Shown piece by piece: positions 44,956 to 58,700 of a stretch of 64,000 bases of DNA (within the stretch, counting starts at the first letter, position 1; each line of letters begins with the position of its first letter). Made by a program: the position numbers and the translations under genes. This DNA comes from Pegea sp. RAD2-039 (Eukaryota; Chordata; Thaliacea; Salpida; Salpidae). Where the stretch lies: contig JAQGEQ010000031.1 in assembly GCA_034620365.1 (NCBI GenBank), forward strand, positions 1 to 64,000. Direction: 5' to 3'. Under the pieces are notes generated by a model. The model worked only from the letters and a program-made list of their open reading frames with translations. It was not told the DNA's origin and did not search any database.

Positions 44956-47900
44956 ATGGATGATATCTTGACTACTTTAAAAATTCTCATTATTGGAGAT
45001 AGTGGGGTGGGTAAATCCAGGTAAAAAAATCCACTTTTTGTTTCAAGTGATTTCTCATTTTGTTCATTTTTTTGTATCTCTTAAATTGCAGTTTTATTTG
45101 CTTTGAGAGTTTTAATTTTTTACATGATTGATTTGAATTAATTTTATAAAAGTGTTTTTTATTGTAAACTGCTTTCTTCAGTTATTTTTTTAAATTTGAT
45201 TTTATATTTTTACCTCTATAGTATTCTTCTTTATAAATTATGCTAAGTTGTGATGCTTAAAACCTTTTTATTTCCTTTCTGCTTATTATTTATTGCTATA
45301 AAAGTTGTATAATTTGTCTCTCAAAACCATACATTGAATAAAATAAAGATATTTTATATCTGTCATCATTTATTAAATAAATAAATATTGTTGGGAATTA
45401 TTTATAAAATAATAATTGCTCTAAATCAAATTTTTCAGTCTTCTTCTTCGGTTTGTCGATGATAAATTTGATCCTGATCAGACAGCAACTATTGGAGTTG
45501 ATTTTAAAGTAAAAGCAATTACAATAGATGATAATACAGTTAAACTTGCCATATGGGACACTGCAGGTCAAGAAAGATTTAGAACACTAACACCAAGTTT
45601 TTATCGAGGAGCTCAGGGTGTTATATTTGGTGAGTTTTGGAAATTGGTTTTTAGTAACTTAGTTGAATTAAGTTGTTTAATGTTTTGATGTTTATAGTTA
45701 ACTTTAAAGTTTTAAAACAAATTTTATATCACTTTGGAATAAAAGTTGTTTATTATTGTTGTTTTTATAGAAAGTTTTTTACTTTCATTTCTTTGTAACC
45801 AACTTTTTGCTAAATTTTTTTAATAGTTTGATAAATCTTTTTTATAAAATGATTTTCATGTTTTTAATCACAAATCACACTTAAAGATAAGGGTTACAAC
45901 AGATATTTAGAAAACTTGTTAAATTTTGCTAAGCTTTTAATTTGAATTGTTTAAAAATAAAAGAATACATTTTTATTCCAATTATTCTGATCTTCAAACT
46001 CTCTAACAACTTGTCTCAGAGTTACATCAGTTCATTCTGATATCTTCCCATCTCTTCTTATGAAGATCCAAACATGACTTCATCTTCTAATTATTCTGAT
46101 CTTCAAACTCTCTAAGATCTTGTCTCAGAGTTACATCAGTTCATTCTGATGTCTTCCCATCTCTTCTTTTGAAGATGCAAACATGACTTCATCTTCTAAT
46201 TATTCTGATCTTCAAACTCTCTAACAACTTGTCTCAGAGTTACATCAGTTCATTCTGATATCTTCCCATCTCTTCTTTCGAAGATGCAAACATGACTTCT
46301 AATTATTCTGATCTTCAAACTCTCTAACAACTTGTCTCAGAGTTACATCAGTCCATTCTGATATCTTCCCATCTCTTCTTATGAAGATCCAAACATGACT
46401 TCATCATCTAATTATTCTGATCTTCAAACTCTCTAAGATCTTGTCTCAGAGTTACATCAGTTCATTCTGATATCTTCCATCTCTTCTTATGAAGATCCAA
46501 GCATGACTTCATCTTCTAATTATTCTGATCTTCAAACTTTCTAACAACTTGTCTCAGAGTTACATCTGTTCATTCTGATATCTTCCATCTCTTCTTAAGA
46601 AGATCCAAGCATGACTTCATCTTCTAATTATTCTGATCTTCAAACTTTCTAACAACTTGTCTCAGAGTTACATCAGTTCATTCTGATGTCTTCTCATCTC
46701 TTCTTATGAAGATTCAAACATGACTTCATCTTCAAATTATTCTGATCTTCAAACTTTCTACCAACTTGTCTCAGAGTTACATCAGTTCATTCTGATGTCT
46801 TCTCATCTCTTCTTATGAAGATTCAAACATGACTTCATCTTCAAATTATTCTGATCTTCAAACTCTCTAACAACTTGTCTCAGAGTTACATCAGTTCATT
46901 CTGATATCTTCCATCTCTTCTTATGAAGATCCAAGCATGACTTCATCTTCAAATCATTCTGATCTTCAAACTCTCTAACAACTTGTCTCAGAGTTACATC
47001 AGTTCATTCTGATATCTTCCATCTCTTCTTATGAAGATCCAAGCATGACTTCATCTTCTAATTATTCTGATCTTCAAACTTTCTAACAACTTGTCTCAGA
47101 GTTACATCTGTTCATTCTGATATCTTCCATCTCTTCTTAAGAAGATCCAAGCATGACTTCATCTTCTAATTATTCTGATCTTCAAACTTTCTAACAACTT
47201 GTCTCAGAGTTACATCAATTCATTCTGATGTCTTCTCATCTCTTCTTATGAAGATTCAAACATGACTTCATCTTCAAATTATTCTGATCTTCAAACTTTC
47301 TACCAACTTGTCTCAGAGTTACATCAGTTCATTCTGATGTCTTCTCATCTCTTCTTATGAAGATTCAAACATGACTTCATCTTCAAATTATTCTGATCTT
47401 CAAACTCTCTAACAACTTGTCTCAGAGTTACATCAGTTCATTCTGATATCTTCCATCTCTTCTTATGAAGATCCAAGCATGACTTCATCTTCTAATTATT
47501 CTGGTCTTCAAACTTTCTAACGACTTGTCTCAGAGTTACATCTGTTCATTCTGATATCTTCCATCTCTTCTTATGAAGATCCAAGCATGACTTCATCTTC
47601 TAATTATTCTGATCTTCAAACTTTCTAACAACTTGTCTCAGAGTTACATCAGTTCATTCTGATGTCTTCTCATCTCTTCTTATGAAGATTCAAACATGAC
47701 TTCATCTTCTAATTATTCTGATCTTCAAACTTTCTAACAACTTGTCTCAGAGTTACATCAGTTCATTCTGATATCTTCCCATCTCTTCTTATGAAGATCC
47801 AAGCATGACTTCATCATCTAATTATTCTGATCTTCAAACTCTCTAACAACTTGTCTCAGAGTTACATCAGTTCATTCTGATATCTTCCATCTCTTCTTTT

Positions 47901-49446
47901 GAAGATCCAAGCATGACTTCATCTTCTAATTATTCTGATCTTCAAACTCTCTAACAACTTGTCTCAGAGTTACATCAGTTCATTCTGATATCTTCCCATC
48001 TCTTCTTTTGAAGATCCAAGCATGACTTCATCTTCTAATTATTCTGATCTTCAAACTTTCTAGCAACTTGTCTCAGAGTTACATCTGTTCATTCTGATAT
48101 CTTCCATCTCTTCTTTTGAAGATCCAAGCATGACTTCATCTTCTAATTATTCTGATCTTCAAACTCTCTAACAACTTGTCTCAGAGTTACATCAGTTCAT
48201 TCTGATATCTTCCCATCTCTTCTTTTGAAGATCCAAGCATGACTTCATCTTCTAATTATTCTGATCTTCAAACTTTCTAGCAACTTGTCTCAGAGTTACA
48301 TCAGTTCATTCTGATGTCTTCCATCTCTTCTTTTGAAGATCCAAGCATGACTTCATCTTCTAATTATTCTGATCTTCAAACTTTCTAGCAACTTGTCTCA
48401 GAGTTACATCTGTTCATTCTGATATCTTCCATCTCTTCTTATGAAGATCCAAGCATGGCTTCATCTTCTAATTATTCTGATCTTCAAACTTTCTAACAAC
48501 TTGTCTCAGAGTTACATCAGTTCATTCTGATATCTTCCATCTCTTCTTATGAAGACTCAAACATGACTTCAACTTCTTATTATTCTGATCTTTAAACTCT
48601 CTAACAACTTGTCTCAGAGTTACATCAGTTCATTCTGATATCTTCCATCTCTTCTTTTGAAGATGCAAACATGACTTCATCTACTAATTATTCTGATCTT
48701 CAAACTCTCTAACAACTTGTCTCAGAGTTACATCAGTTCATTCTGATATCTTCCATCTCTTCTTATGAAGACTCAAACATGACTTCAACTTCTTATTATT
48801 CTGATCTTCAAACTCTCTAACTGATTATGTTTGTTTCTTATAACAAACATTTTGTAGATTTCTCAAACTTACAATTTATATAATTTATTCCACATCACAA
48901 CTTTCTTACTTTTCCAGTTTATGATTGCACGAGAAGAGAATCGTTTAATCATCTTTCAACTTGGTTAGAAGAAGTAGAAACATACGCCACCAAATCTAAT
49001 ATCAGTAAAATGTTGGTTTGTAATAAAATTGATATGGTGAGTTAATCATGATTTATTGATCTGAAAATTATCTTGAATCATTTTCTAAATCTTCGATATT
49101 TTCTTCTGTAGAAGATTTGATTTTCAAAAATCCCCTAAACCGCATACTTTGATAATATTCCAAAAAAATCCAATTTTCACCTAAAATGGCTTTTTTCTAA
49201 AATGGCCCATTTTTTTCACAGGAAGGTCGCGTAGTGAGTCGAGATGAAGGTCTGACTTTCGCGCGTCGTCATTCGATGTTATTTATTGAAGCAAGCGCGA
49301 AAACGCGCGATGGAGTTCAAACAGCGTTCGAAGAACTTGTTGAAAAAGCGATTCAAACTCCTGGTTTATGGGAAGAACCAAAAGATAAACAGAATATTCA
49401 AACTCTGGGTTCATCACCTGGTGTGATGTCATCATGTGGATGCTAA
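44956..49446 (+). CDS. RAB18: RAB18 small GTPase (4 exons, 199 aa)
   Basis: Exons 44956-45020, 45439-45629, 48918-49036 and 49222-49446 join in phase. Ras-superfamily switch of the ER/lipid-droplet Rab. The N-terminus [22 protein letters not shown] matches RAB18 (P-loop 14-21). Switch I region TIGVDFKVK (39-47), [19 protein letters not shown] (62-80), NKID (121-124), EASAK (148-152) and [14 protein letters not shown] all match. It ends CGC, a prenylatable double-Cys motif. Length equals the family norm (about 200-206). Intron 2 is 3.3 kb, almost entirely satellite. Exon 4 is clearly GC-richer than exons 1-3. Confidence 0.97.
45980..48830 (+). repeat. ~108-bp satellite in RAB18 intron 2 (about 26 copies)
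   Basis: The unit contains attattctgatcttcaaact, cttgtctcagagttacatc and cccatctcttcttatgaaga. I count about 26 units by cttgtctcagagttac. Sub-variants (atatcttccc/atgtcttctc; tatgaag/tttgaag) alternate in blocks of two to six units, showing higher-order duplication. The unit length is not a multiple of three and there is no open frame. Confidence 0.97.
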
Positions 49447-49709
49447 TGTGACGTCATCGCTTTTTTTATTTAACTTTTATCATGTGACAGAACATGGCGA
49501 GGATCGAAGCAAAAATATTTTGGAATTGAATTCCTTTTTTCGATTTCATTTTTTTTTTTACTTTCCTTTCAAACTTTTCCAAATTACTAAACAATTACTA
49601 AACTTTCAAAAAACTTTCAAATCCATAGATTCGATTAAGAAGGAAGGAAGATACCTCTTCCTTAATCTTCAGTATCTTTCAAAATCCGATTAATTTTTGC
49701 TGTCTGTTT

Positions 49710-49715
49710 AATAAA
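49710..49715 (+). terminator. poly(A) signal of RAB18
   Basis: AATAAA about 265 bp after the stop codon, in a T-rich 3' region. Confidence 0.5.
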
Positions 49716-50546
49716 ACAATTTTTTCAAACTTTAAATTTTCCAAATAAAAAATCTTTGAAATTTCTTCAATTTTTTTTGGTTGTTTAAGGTGCTGAGGAC
49801 TTCACGAATTTTGAAATATTCTCAAATTTTAGTGAAAAAAAAAGTTTTTTAAATTATTATTTTCAATCTCTGATAATTTGATTTTAAAATTTAATTTTGA
49901 GGCTGAAAACTGATTTAATTAAATCATATATTTTATGAATATCATTTAGAAGCTACAAATTATAAGAAGTATGATAGTAAGTTCGATACCATCTGCATCT
50001 CAGACTAATTTTCAAAAAGAATTTGATGATAATTGCAGATTTTGGATACGAAACTGAAAAATCTTATTTTTATGTCTTTAAATTTAAACAACTTTTGTTT
50101 TGAAGATGTTTAGAGTTAAGTGAAGACATTATCTTCGATGGTTAAATTGATTGAAGAATCAACTGAAAGAATTATTCGTCATTCGAAACCGTCTCATATT
50201 TACTAAAAAGCAAAATTTATTTGTTCCAATTTATTTGGAAACTTAAAAAGATTCTTATGTTTATTTTAATATTCAGCTATTATATTAAAGCTAGATACTT
50301 ATTATTAACTGAAGAAAGTAAACTGAAGTTTTCTTCATATATACAAGTTTGACTGAATAGACTTTAGTGTGTCATCACGAAACCATGATAAGAAACTTTT
50401 ATTAATTCTTTGAAAGTCTTTTCAACTCTGAAAGACATTTTGTATCTTACTAAGATCTTACAACCTCTAAAAATAAATCTTGTAAAATAATAAATGTAAC
50501 ATTAGAAAGAACTAACAAATTTTTTGACATTTTCACTGTTATATGC
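49716..50546. other. AT-rich spacer, no gene seen
   Basis: Nothing recognisable between the RAB18 poly(A) signal and hairpin repeat copy 3. Confidence 0.45.
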
Positions 50547-50681
50547 TTTGAGGACTACTGAAATACCATGTGTTATATCTTTCTATATTTCTAACTTAAT
50601 AGATGTTATTCGTGAGAATGTGCGTTAGCGAGAGGTGCTCTCTTCAGGCACCCTCCTTCGCGTTTATTGTAATAAATAAAT
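50547..50681 (+). repeat. dispersed hairpin repeat, copy 3
   Basis: Full-length copy of the 34373-34512 element, with a 2-nt TC insertion in the hairpin loop (core 50626-50661). The 3' end grades into repeated aataaat units, as expected of a SINE/LINE-like tail. Confidence 0.85.
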
Positions 50682-50699
50682 AAAATAAATATCGTTTTA

Positions 50700-51110
50700 T
50701 GTAAAAGTCTCAAATCTACGATATGTAAACATAAACTAAAAATCTACATAAACTAAAAATCTACATAAACTAAAAATCTACATAAAGTGATTGCATAATA
50801 ATAATTACATAATAATAATAATAATTGCATAATAATGATAATTACATAATAATAATAGTAATTACATAATAATAATAATAATTACATGATAATAATTGCA
50901 TAATAATAATTGCATAATAATAATAATTACATAATAATAATAATTACATAATAATAATAATAATTACATAATAATAATAATTACATAATAATAATAATTA
51001 CATAATAATAATTGCATAATGATAATAATTACATAATAATAATAGTAATTACATAATAATAATTGCATAATGATAATAATTGCATAATAATAATTGCATA
51101 ATACGAATAA
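50700..51110. repeat. ATAAT-type microsatellite with TTACAT/TTGCAT interruptions
   Basis: A short ctacataaactaaaaat tandem (about 50743-50790) leads into ~320 bp of (ata)n blocks separated by attacat or attgcat. Confidence 0.95.
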
Positions 51111-52596
51111 AATTGGGATAAAATTCTATTAATTTTCTTAAAGTAGAAATTCAAATTTTTTTTTTCGAATTTTTTCGAATTGTTGAAAGCAAATCAACTA
51201 AAATCAATTTTATAGAAATGAATATTTTATTATTTATTTCTCGATATTTTCATGAATATTTTATTGAAATGATTCAACTATGAAATATTAAAATACAAGA
51301 GTTCAGAAAACTTATTTCAAAAAACTTATTTCCAAGAATCTTATAAAAGATATAAAGATAATTCTAAAAATAGAAAAAAAAGATTCTTTGTAAGAATGGT
51401 TAAGAAGATAAGAAATATATCTGATGCTTTTAAATAAACAAAATTTGGAAAACTGTTCAGAAAAAGTTAAAAATATTTAACTGATCTGAATTTTGAGGTA
51501 AATTCAAAAAATTATTTCATTTAAAAAATGTGTTTTGAATTTATCCACTAGATGACGCTAGTGCAGAAAAACTAGAAAATCTTAGAAGATTTTTTGAAAC
51601 ATTTTATCAGTTCATTAAAATTTTTTATTAAAAATAAACTTTCATAAAACTTATATAAACAAGAAACAACAATTTTCAAATAATTTTGTAAGTTTGTAAT
51701 TTTTATAACAGTTACTCTGTTAATGACTAAGAAATAAAATTAACAACACAAACAATAAAAAAGAATTATCAGAACTTGTTTACAATTTCCGAGAAAAGAA
51801 ACTTTTATTTCACGAAATAAACACACAAAAAAAAAATACATTTTTGGAGCAGTAAGTTTTTGGCTCGTTAAGTTCGGGAAATCCCCAAAACAAAAACCAA
51901 CTTCTGTCACTTCAAATGACTTTAGATAAATGACACAAGATTTAGATGATAGAATACAATGACGTCATCTGACCGATTGAACTTACAGCAGTGAGACTAA
52001 CTGGATGACGTCATCATCGTGGTCAAGTTATTAGATCTTGATGGCATCATCGCAAAAATTAATTATAATTTTTCTCAAGATTTATTTTCAATGAAAAGTA
52101 ATTTCACGCTCGCTATGACGTCATCATGTCTTACAAAAAATTGATGACGTCACTTTGTTCAGTTAGAAAGACAGATGTTGGACTCTGAGTTTAATGAAAA
52201 AATATTAGGAAACTTTAATGTTCACAGTAATGATAATATTGTTTTTTCGCGGATGACGTCATCAAGTTTTGATTTTATCTTATCTCCGTGATATTGAAGC
52301 CAATTTGCTTAAGAGACAATTTAGGTAGTTGAGATTTGATGAGTAAACAATTTGTGCTTTGTTCAAATTGTAATTTTAACGATTTAGAAATGATAAAATA
52401 ATTTTTAGGTCAATTTGGTTTAAAGCCAGAATTGATTAAGTTTTAAAGGATTCTGGGTTGATTAATTTATGATAAAAATATGATTCGTTTTTCTCACGAA
52501 AAATTTAATTATTTTTTTTCTTAAACCTAATCAGATAACAGATTAAAACTACAAAAAATTAAAAAAACAAGCAATACTAGACTTTTTACCAAAAAA
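51111..52596. other. spacer with TGACGTCA cluster
   Basis: AT-rich, with five TGACGTCA copies at about 51960-52260. No gene seen. Confidence 0.45.
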
Positions 52597-52668
52597 GGGC
52601 TCGTCCGGGATTTGAACCCGGGACCTCTCGCACCCAAAGCGAGAATCATACCCCTAGACCAACGAGCC
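52597..52668 (-). tRNA. trnP(ugg): tRNA-Pro(UGG)
   Basis: The 72-nt gene is identical to the copy at 20876, and the adjoining tactagactttttaccaaaa is shared as well. The acceptor is fully paired. Confidence 0.97.
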
Positions 52669-53732
52669 GCTCATTAACAGGAAATAAAAAATATTAATTT
52701 ATATTTTAAGATAAAAACTAAATTTTTATTTATTTTATTTATTTAAAATTCATGGCAAAAATGGAGATTCAGAAAGGATAAATTCAAATTGATACTTCTT
52801 AGCTTCGCCGTGTAAGTTATTGATAAGAATATTCTTAAAATTAAATTTCTTTCTAAGTGATGATAAACATACGCCGAAATAGATTCTAGAAAAACCTGAT
52901 TTATTACCACATTTCAAAACATGTTTATTTAACATTTAAAATTTCCAAAAAACCGTTTTCCAGATTTGAAAAACAAGTTTTTAGCTTTAAATAGATTTCA
53001 GGAAAATTAATTAATTATCTCAATTGTTAAGTTGAAGAAGAAAATAAATATTATTTGAAACTTTTTCAACTATTTTTTCTTTATTCGATTTTTTAGCCAA
53101 CAAAAGTTTGAATCTAAATCAACTTTCAGTGTTTCCAAACAACTTTTTAATATTTTAAATCTAAAACTCACTATCATCAATGACATCAATGACGTCATAC
53201 TGGATTTAACGCTTGAATCGTTCTCCACTTGCCACTAGATGTCGCTATTTCCGCTATTATCACAGCTGTTGGTGTTTATGACGTCATCAGCACTTTGTAA
53301 CCACCAAAAATATGATCCATGAAGATCAAATAGTCTTTGGTTGTCATGGGAACAGAACCGGTTGTCACTTATCAACCTTATTTGTCAAACGCCAAAAACG
53401 GCTATCACAAAAAGCATTACAATTTGCCAGCGGCAAAACGCTGATGACGTCAGAAACGAGTCTTTAATCGCTTCTTCGAATCGCTGACTTCCGGTTTAAC
53501 GTTGTTGGTGGCAACATATAGTTAACTTTTTTTTCAAACAAACTGGTGAAGGTGTGTTGACCGAATTTCCGTTCTTAGACGACAATTATGACGTCATAAT
53601 CGCGTGCACTTGCCGATTTGTCGATGATGATGACGTCACACATGAGTGAATCGATAATTGGTAGATTTGAACAGAACCATTCACAGAACTAGCTTTGTGC
53701 AACAGACCGTGACTAACTTTGATCTTCAGTAA

Positions 53733-53816
53733 AAACGAGAGAAGAGAAAACGAGAGAAGAGAAAACGAGAGAAGAGAAAACGAGAGAAGAGAAAACGAGA
53801 GAAGAGAAAAAGAGAT
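53733..53816. repeat. 15-bp minisatellite (acgagagaagagaaa, ~5.5 units)
   Basis: Perfect tandem units ~190 bp upstream of the first RhoU-like ATG. Purine-only on the + strand except for one C per unit, so it could form triplex or unusual chromatin. Confidence 0.95.
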
Positions 53817-53902
53817 TTAGTCACGTGACATAAGTTGACTTCAGCTTCAAATGTTTGTTCAAAATTTAGTTTGCCGAAAAGTGTAGCGATAAAGTCGATT
53901 CG

Positions 53903-53910
53903 TGACGTCA
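53903..53910. promoter_or_regulatory. CRE-like site upstream of the first RhoU-like gene
   Basis: TGACGTCA (in cgtgacgtcatcag) ~95 bp upstream of the ATG, in promoter range. The window-wide excess of the motif lowers confidence that this copy is special. Confidence 0.35.
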
Positions 53911-54004
53911 TCAGCACTAGTCAGTTTTTTGTGCTGTTTTTTTTTCTAAGTTGTTTTCTTTTTGCAGTAATTTTGTAATTTTGTTTTCTGTTTTGAATCA
54001 CTAA

Positions 54005-55709
54005 ATGGCTCCCAACGTGACAAACGCTTATTATGACGTCAGCAAACTAGCTGAGGTCAGCGCCCGAACACTTAAATGTGTTTTATTGGGTGATGGTGCT
54101 GTTGGAAAGACTAGCTTAATAATCAGCTATACAACAAATGGATATCCTACTGAATATACTCCAACAACTTATGATAATTACTCAGGTGAAACTAATTTGC
54201 ATAATTTGTTGGTAATTCAAAACGGGCCATTTTTGAAATCGACCATTTTCGGTTTTAAAAAACTTATTTATGACGCAAAATAACGTTGGAAGTTCTTGCG
54301 GCTTTCAACTAATATTTGAGCCTTTTGTGACGTCATCAAGTCGGTGGCCGGCGTTAGAAGCTTTTTGAATATCAAAATTTCATTTGTTTGTCGAAATCAT
54401 TTAAAAAATAATTTTTTTTGACAGTAAAAGTTGGAGTTGATGAAGAAGAAATCCGGCTACAGATCAGTGACACAGCCGGGCAGGTACTGATGACGTCATA
54501 ACGCTTTTACACGACTACATTTGATTTTTGTTTAGGATGATTTTGACCATTTACGGCCTTTGTGTTATCCTGACTGTGATGTCATCATGATGTGCTTCAG
54601 TGTCGTCAACCCTACGTCATTGGTCAATGTAAAAGAAAAATGGGTACCAGAGGCTAGAAAATACCTCCCAAAGGTCCCAATTGTGCTGGTCGGGACTCAA
54701 ACGGACCTGAAATCGAATGTGGACGTTTTAATTGATCTAGCTAAATATAAGTGAGTTTAAAAAACAAAAAAATTTTTTATGTTTTGAAAACAACGAAAAA
54801 GTTTTTAACAAAAACCAGAAAAAAGTTTTCTTTCAATTAACCAGATTAATTAATTAACAATTTGTAGTGAAAATAAAATCTTTTCAAATTTCAATTTCGT
54901 TAATTTCCGGGGTTATTTCAGTTAACATTTATTTCCTTATTTAATAAACAAACAACAAAAAAATCGTTTTTTTAAAACATCTTTTTATAATAAACCCCTA
55001 TCTAAACTCGCTTAAAAACATGATGACGTCATCGTTGCTATGATCGACCACTTGCTTACCAACAAGCTTTCTATGATGACGTCATCATGTTGCTTCAATG
55101 AAAGTTGCAAACTTGAAAGTGCAGTGAAGCGGAACAAGTACATGATGAAAGCTGTGTTTTAAATTGACGCTTTTTTTTTACTGATAAGCTTTCTGCCCAC
55201 CCAATTTCTTCAGCCATTAGTGTTGACGGTTTTGGCTTTTTTTTTTCTTGGCCCAATTTACTTGTTTAAATTGTTTGATGTTTAGCTGGAAAAGTCTCTG
55301 CTTTAATTTTTTTGCTGATAAGACATTTTAAATTGTAATTCGCTGTCAAACCCAAAAAACAATAAATTTTTTGCAAAATTTCAAAAAGAAAATTCAAAAC
55401 AAATAAATAAACTTCTCATTCATAAAAAACTGATGATGACGTCATAACTACAATTGCAGTCAGCGACCAATCACAAGCAAGCAAGGTTGGGATTGTGCAA
55501 AACAAATTGGAGCAAAATCATTTGTGGAGAGTTCATCTTTGACCCTTGATAACCTCAAAGAAGCCTTTGACGTCACGATCATGCAAGCATTACGTCATCA
55601 AAACGAGATCAAGCGTAAAGATCGCTCTTGGAGAAAACTTCGCGCTACTCATAAAACTTTACGGAAACGAAAAAATGTTTGGTGGAAAAGATTTGTTTGC
55701 TTCGCGTGA
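54005..55709 (+). CDS. RHOU: RhoU/RhoV-type (Wrch/Chp) small GTPase A, 4 exons, 234 aa
   Basis: Exons 54005-54185, 54425-54483, 54536-54750 and 55460-55709 join in phase. Atypical Rho GTPase acting on actin and adhesion at membranes. P-loop [11 protein letters not shown] (29-39), effector loop [35 protein letters not shown] (76-91) and the RhoU/V-style base-binding motif GTQTD (133-137). The C-terminus is basic and ends WWKRFVCFA, like the palmitoylated WWKKYCCFV tail of RhoU, in place of a CAAX box. The SAK/SALT motif reads SSSLT. The N-terminal extension is only ~20 residues. Intron 2 is 52 nt and contains TGACGTCA; the same motif occurs in exons 1 and 4, encoding Asp-Val-Ser/Thr. Confidence 0.93.
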
Positions 55710-58700
55710 TGATGACGTCATTTGTTCTGGAATCAGTGACGTCATAATTTTTTTGTTTTTCTCATTTACGCTGAGCGTATTTACATGAGAGTTTGTTTTC
55801 CTTTTTTTTGTGTTTTCTTCTTTTTTTTGTAGTCTTTCTCAATCAATAAAAACCATTTTAATCATAAAGTTATCGTGCTTCTGATGACGTCAGTAGATGA
55901 CGTAATTCAATTTGATGATGTTAGGCTCAATTTGTAATTCAAAAAATTAGAAATTAGAAATGATGACGTCATTGATTCGAGTGTTTTTAGAAGCAGCAAC
56001 GACTTTTTAAAATTTCATTTTTCTAATCAATCAAAATCTTGAAACTAAAACGGACTTTACGCTCGGCCAGGAATGAAAAACGACATTTTAGAAAAAGTCA
56101 TTCAACCGAAACACGTAAATTGTTTTAACTAACTTAAGGAAACCAACTAATTTGCATACACTGACGTAATGCCTTGTGACCAAAGGTCCAGACATGGCCA
56201 GTCGAAACCGTGCTGATGACGTCACACTTGAAGTCACGCTTCAAAGGCGTGAGAAAATATAAGCTGGTGGTATTGAATCGATTATGACGTCATCAAAAGG
56301 GAAACAGTAAAAAGCAAATGAATTTTTGATTTGGTTTTTCTCCTTTTTTTTTATTGTCAATATTTTTCGCAGTTTATTTAAGTTTTTGTCGTCACGCTTG
56401 ACTAACTTCGGTATCAAATTACAACCCTCGCCCCCTCACAAGCTTTTAACTCCGGCCGGCTGTCCAAGTCTGCCCGATCTCAATTTATCGAGTGCCAAAA
56501 TACAGAATAGGCTTTCTTTTAGATTAGCCGATACTGTAATGACGTCAATAGTATGACGTCATAAGATCAACAGCTTTTTTAAGTTAACTTAAAAAGTTTG
56601 ATGTTTCAAAGACAAATACTTAACTTATTTTGAAAAAGTATTTTTTTTTTAATCGAATTTTTTTTTATTCAAATTAAAAGTCAAACTAGTTTATAGTAAA
56701 TGTTTCAAGTGGTTATTTCATTTTTCAAATAAATATTTAAACAACTTTTAGTTGAAAATTAACTGATTTTCATCTAAAATTTTCATAATTTGTTTGTTAG
56801 TCACCATTTTATAGCTAATAAATTACATTTCAACATTTAGCTGAAAAAAAACAACTAAAATTGATTTTAGTTAAAAATAATTATTCAAATTAAGTTTTTG
56901 ATGACGTCATTATGGTCGCGAAAACATATACTTCAAAATCTTATGCTTTTAAGTACTTTAAATTTTTAAGCCAATCAAAAGCTGTTATTTGTATTTCAGT
57001 AGTGACGTCACTAAGTTGCTGATTCTAAAATGAAACTAGTAACTTTAGAAGTTTGAGCAAGTGAATAAACTTTGTATTTTCATGTTATCTACCGTTTGAT
57101 GTTAAAAGAAGGTTTTGTAGATTAATATTTGTCTTTTTTTATTCATTTGTAAATTGAAAAAGTCAATATTGGTTTGTGAAGTCAGTTTTTTCGGTAACTT
57201 ATTTTTAAAACTGTAAAAAGTTTAAGTCCAAAAAAATTGTTGAGAAATCGTTTGATGATTTGAAATAAAAAAGCAATTTTTTTTGAAAATTTATTTTTAT
57301 CTTTCAAAATGCCACTTCTAAAAACTATAAGTAGTAAATTGTTTACATAAAAATATTGTTTATTTTATTTCAAGTTTAAACCTTTTAGGTCTTCAAAACG
57401 AAACTTGTTGAATAATATCAATTTAAATCTGCAAATAAAGTTTATAACTTTCAAATATCAATCATTTTAAGTTTAATATATAAACAGGAAACCTTTTACA
57501 AAAACAATTCTTTAAAATAGTATAAGTACTTGAAGTATACTGAAATTATTTGTTTAAGTTTCAATCAATGTGAATATAAGAGGGGCTTTTTCTGAGTTTT
57601 AACTTATTTATGTTTGTTTAATAAGACTGTTGTTTTTGTGATTATTAAAAATACAAATCCATAAATTAACAAAAGTTAATTTAGTTATTAGTGAATAATT
57701 GTAAAAAAAAACTTTTTATCACGGTCAAACTAATATAAACAAACAATATAAATGTTTGTAAACAATAAAAAGCAATTAGGATAATTATTAAATAAATGTT
57801 GATTTAAATTATTAAACAGAAAAATTCAAATACCTAATAAGGAAACATTTTTAGTTTTGTAATTAAACTTGTAAAGTTGAAATTTTTAACAGCTAATAAG
57901 GAAGTCATGTTCCATAATTAAACTAGAATATTTTATTTAAAGATTTTCAATTGTTTAATGATTAAAAAGTTTATTGAATATTAAACTTCCAGATTTTTGT
58001 TTATTTTCTGAACTAAATTTTAAAATTAAAACTTTAAATCAATCTTTTAAATAATTTATTTGAGATCTTAACTTTTCGTTTCTATGTACAACGAGAATTT
58101 TGCTTTCTTAATCCAATTTAAAAGTACAAATTAACTTTATATAATATTATATTACTTTCTTCTTCTAATTAATTATTCATCTTAAAATATTTCGAAAACA
58201 AAATTTCCTACCACAAAGTAGAAAACTAATCACACCAACATTTTAGTAATTACCTACAATTAACTTTTTTGGCTTTTTTTGATTATGGCCCATTTACAAA
58301 CTCAATTTTAAAGACACTTTTTATCTACTAAACGTTTCGTAATCTTATTTCTAAGACATTTTGTAAACTTTAAAAATAAATACGATTGTTGTTGATGGCA
58401 TCATTCGTCTGCGTTTCAACCTTTTTAAACTTACAATAAATCATTTGAGAAATACTTCCAAGGTTTTTTTTTTCAATCTTTATAAACAGATTTAAGGTTT
58501 TTTTCAGACGTTAAAATTTTGTATTCAAATCATTGGACAATTTCAACTAATATAGAAAATAGGAATATTTTAGTTATTATCATATTCAGTTTAGACTGAA
58601 ACATGTTACTTGTAATTCGATAAGACTGAACATATATCGATGAGTAACTAGAAATAAAAAAACTTTTCCATCTAGGTGAAAGTATAAAAAAAATAATATT

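Larger units (their letters stand above)
52669..54004. other. spacer / 5' region of the first RhoU-like gene
   Basis: Holds TGACGTCA copies at about 53190, 53278, 53444, 53588, 53630 and 53903, and the 15-bp repeat at 53733. The region from 53170 is GC-richer and is the likely regulatory region of the downstream GTPase. Confidence 0.45.

Noticed and set aside
45980..48830. CRISPR-like array
   Set aside because: Contiguous ~108-bp tandem units without unique spacers, in a eukaryotic intron.
49436..49693. 85-residue frame after RAB18
   Set aside because: Overlaps the RAB18 stop and 3' UTR; Phe/Leu-rich low complexity.
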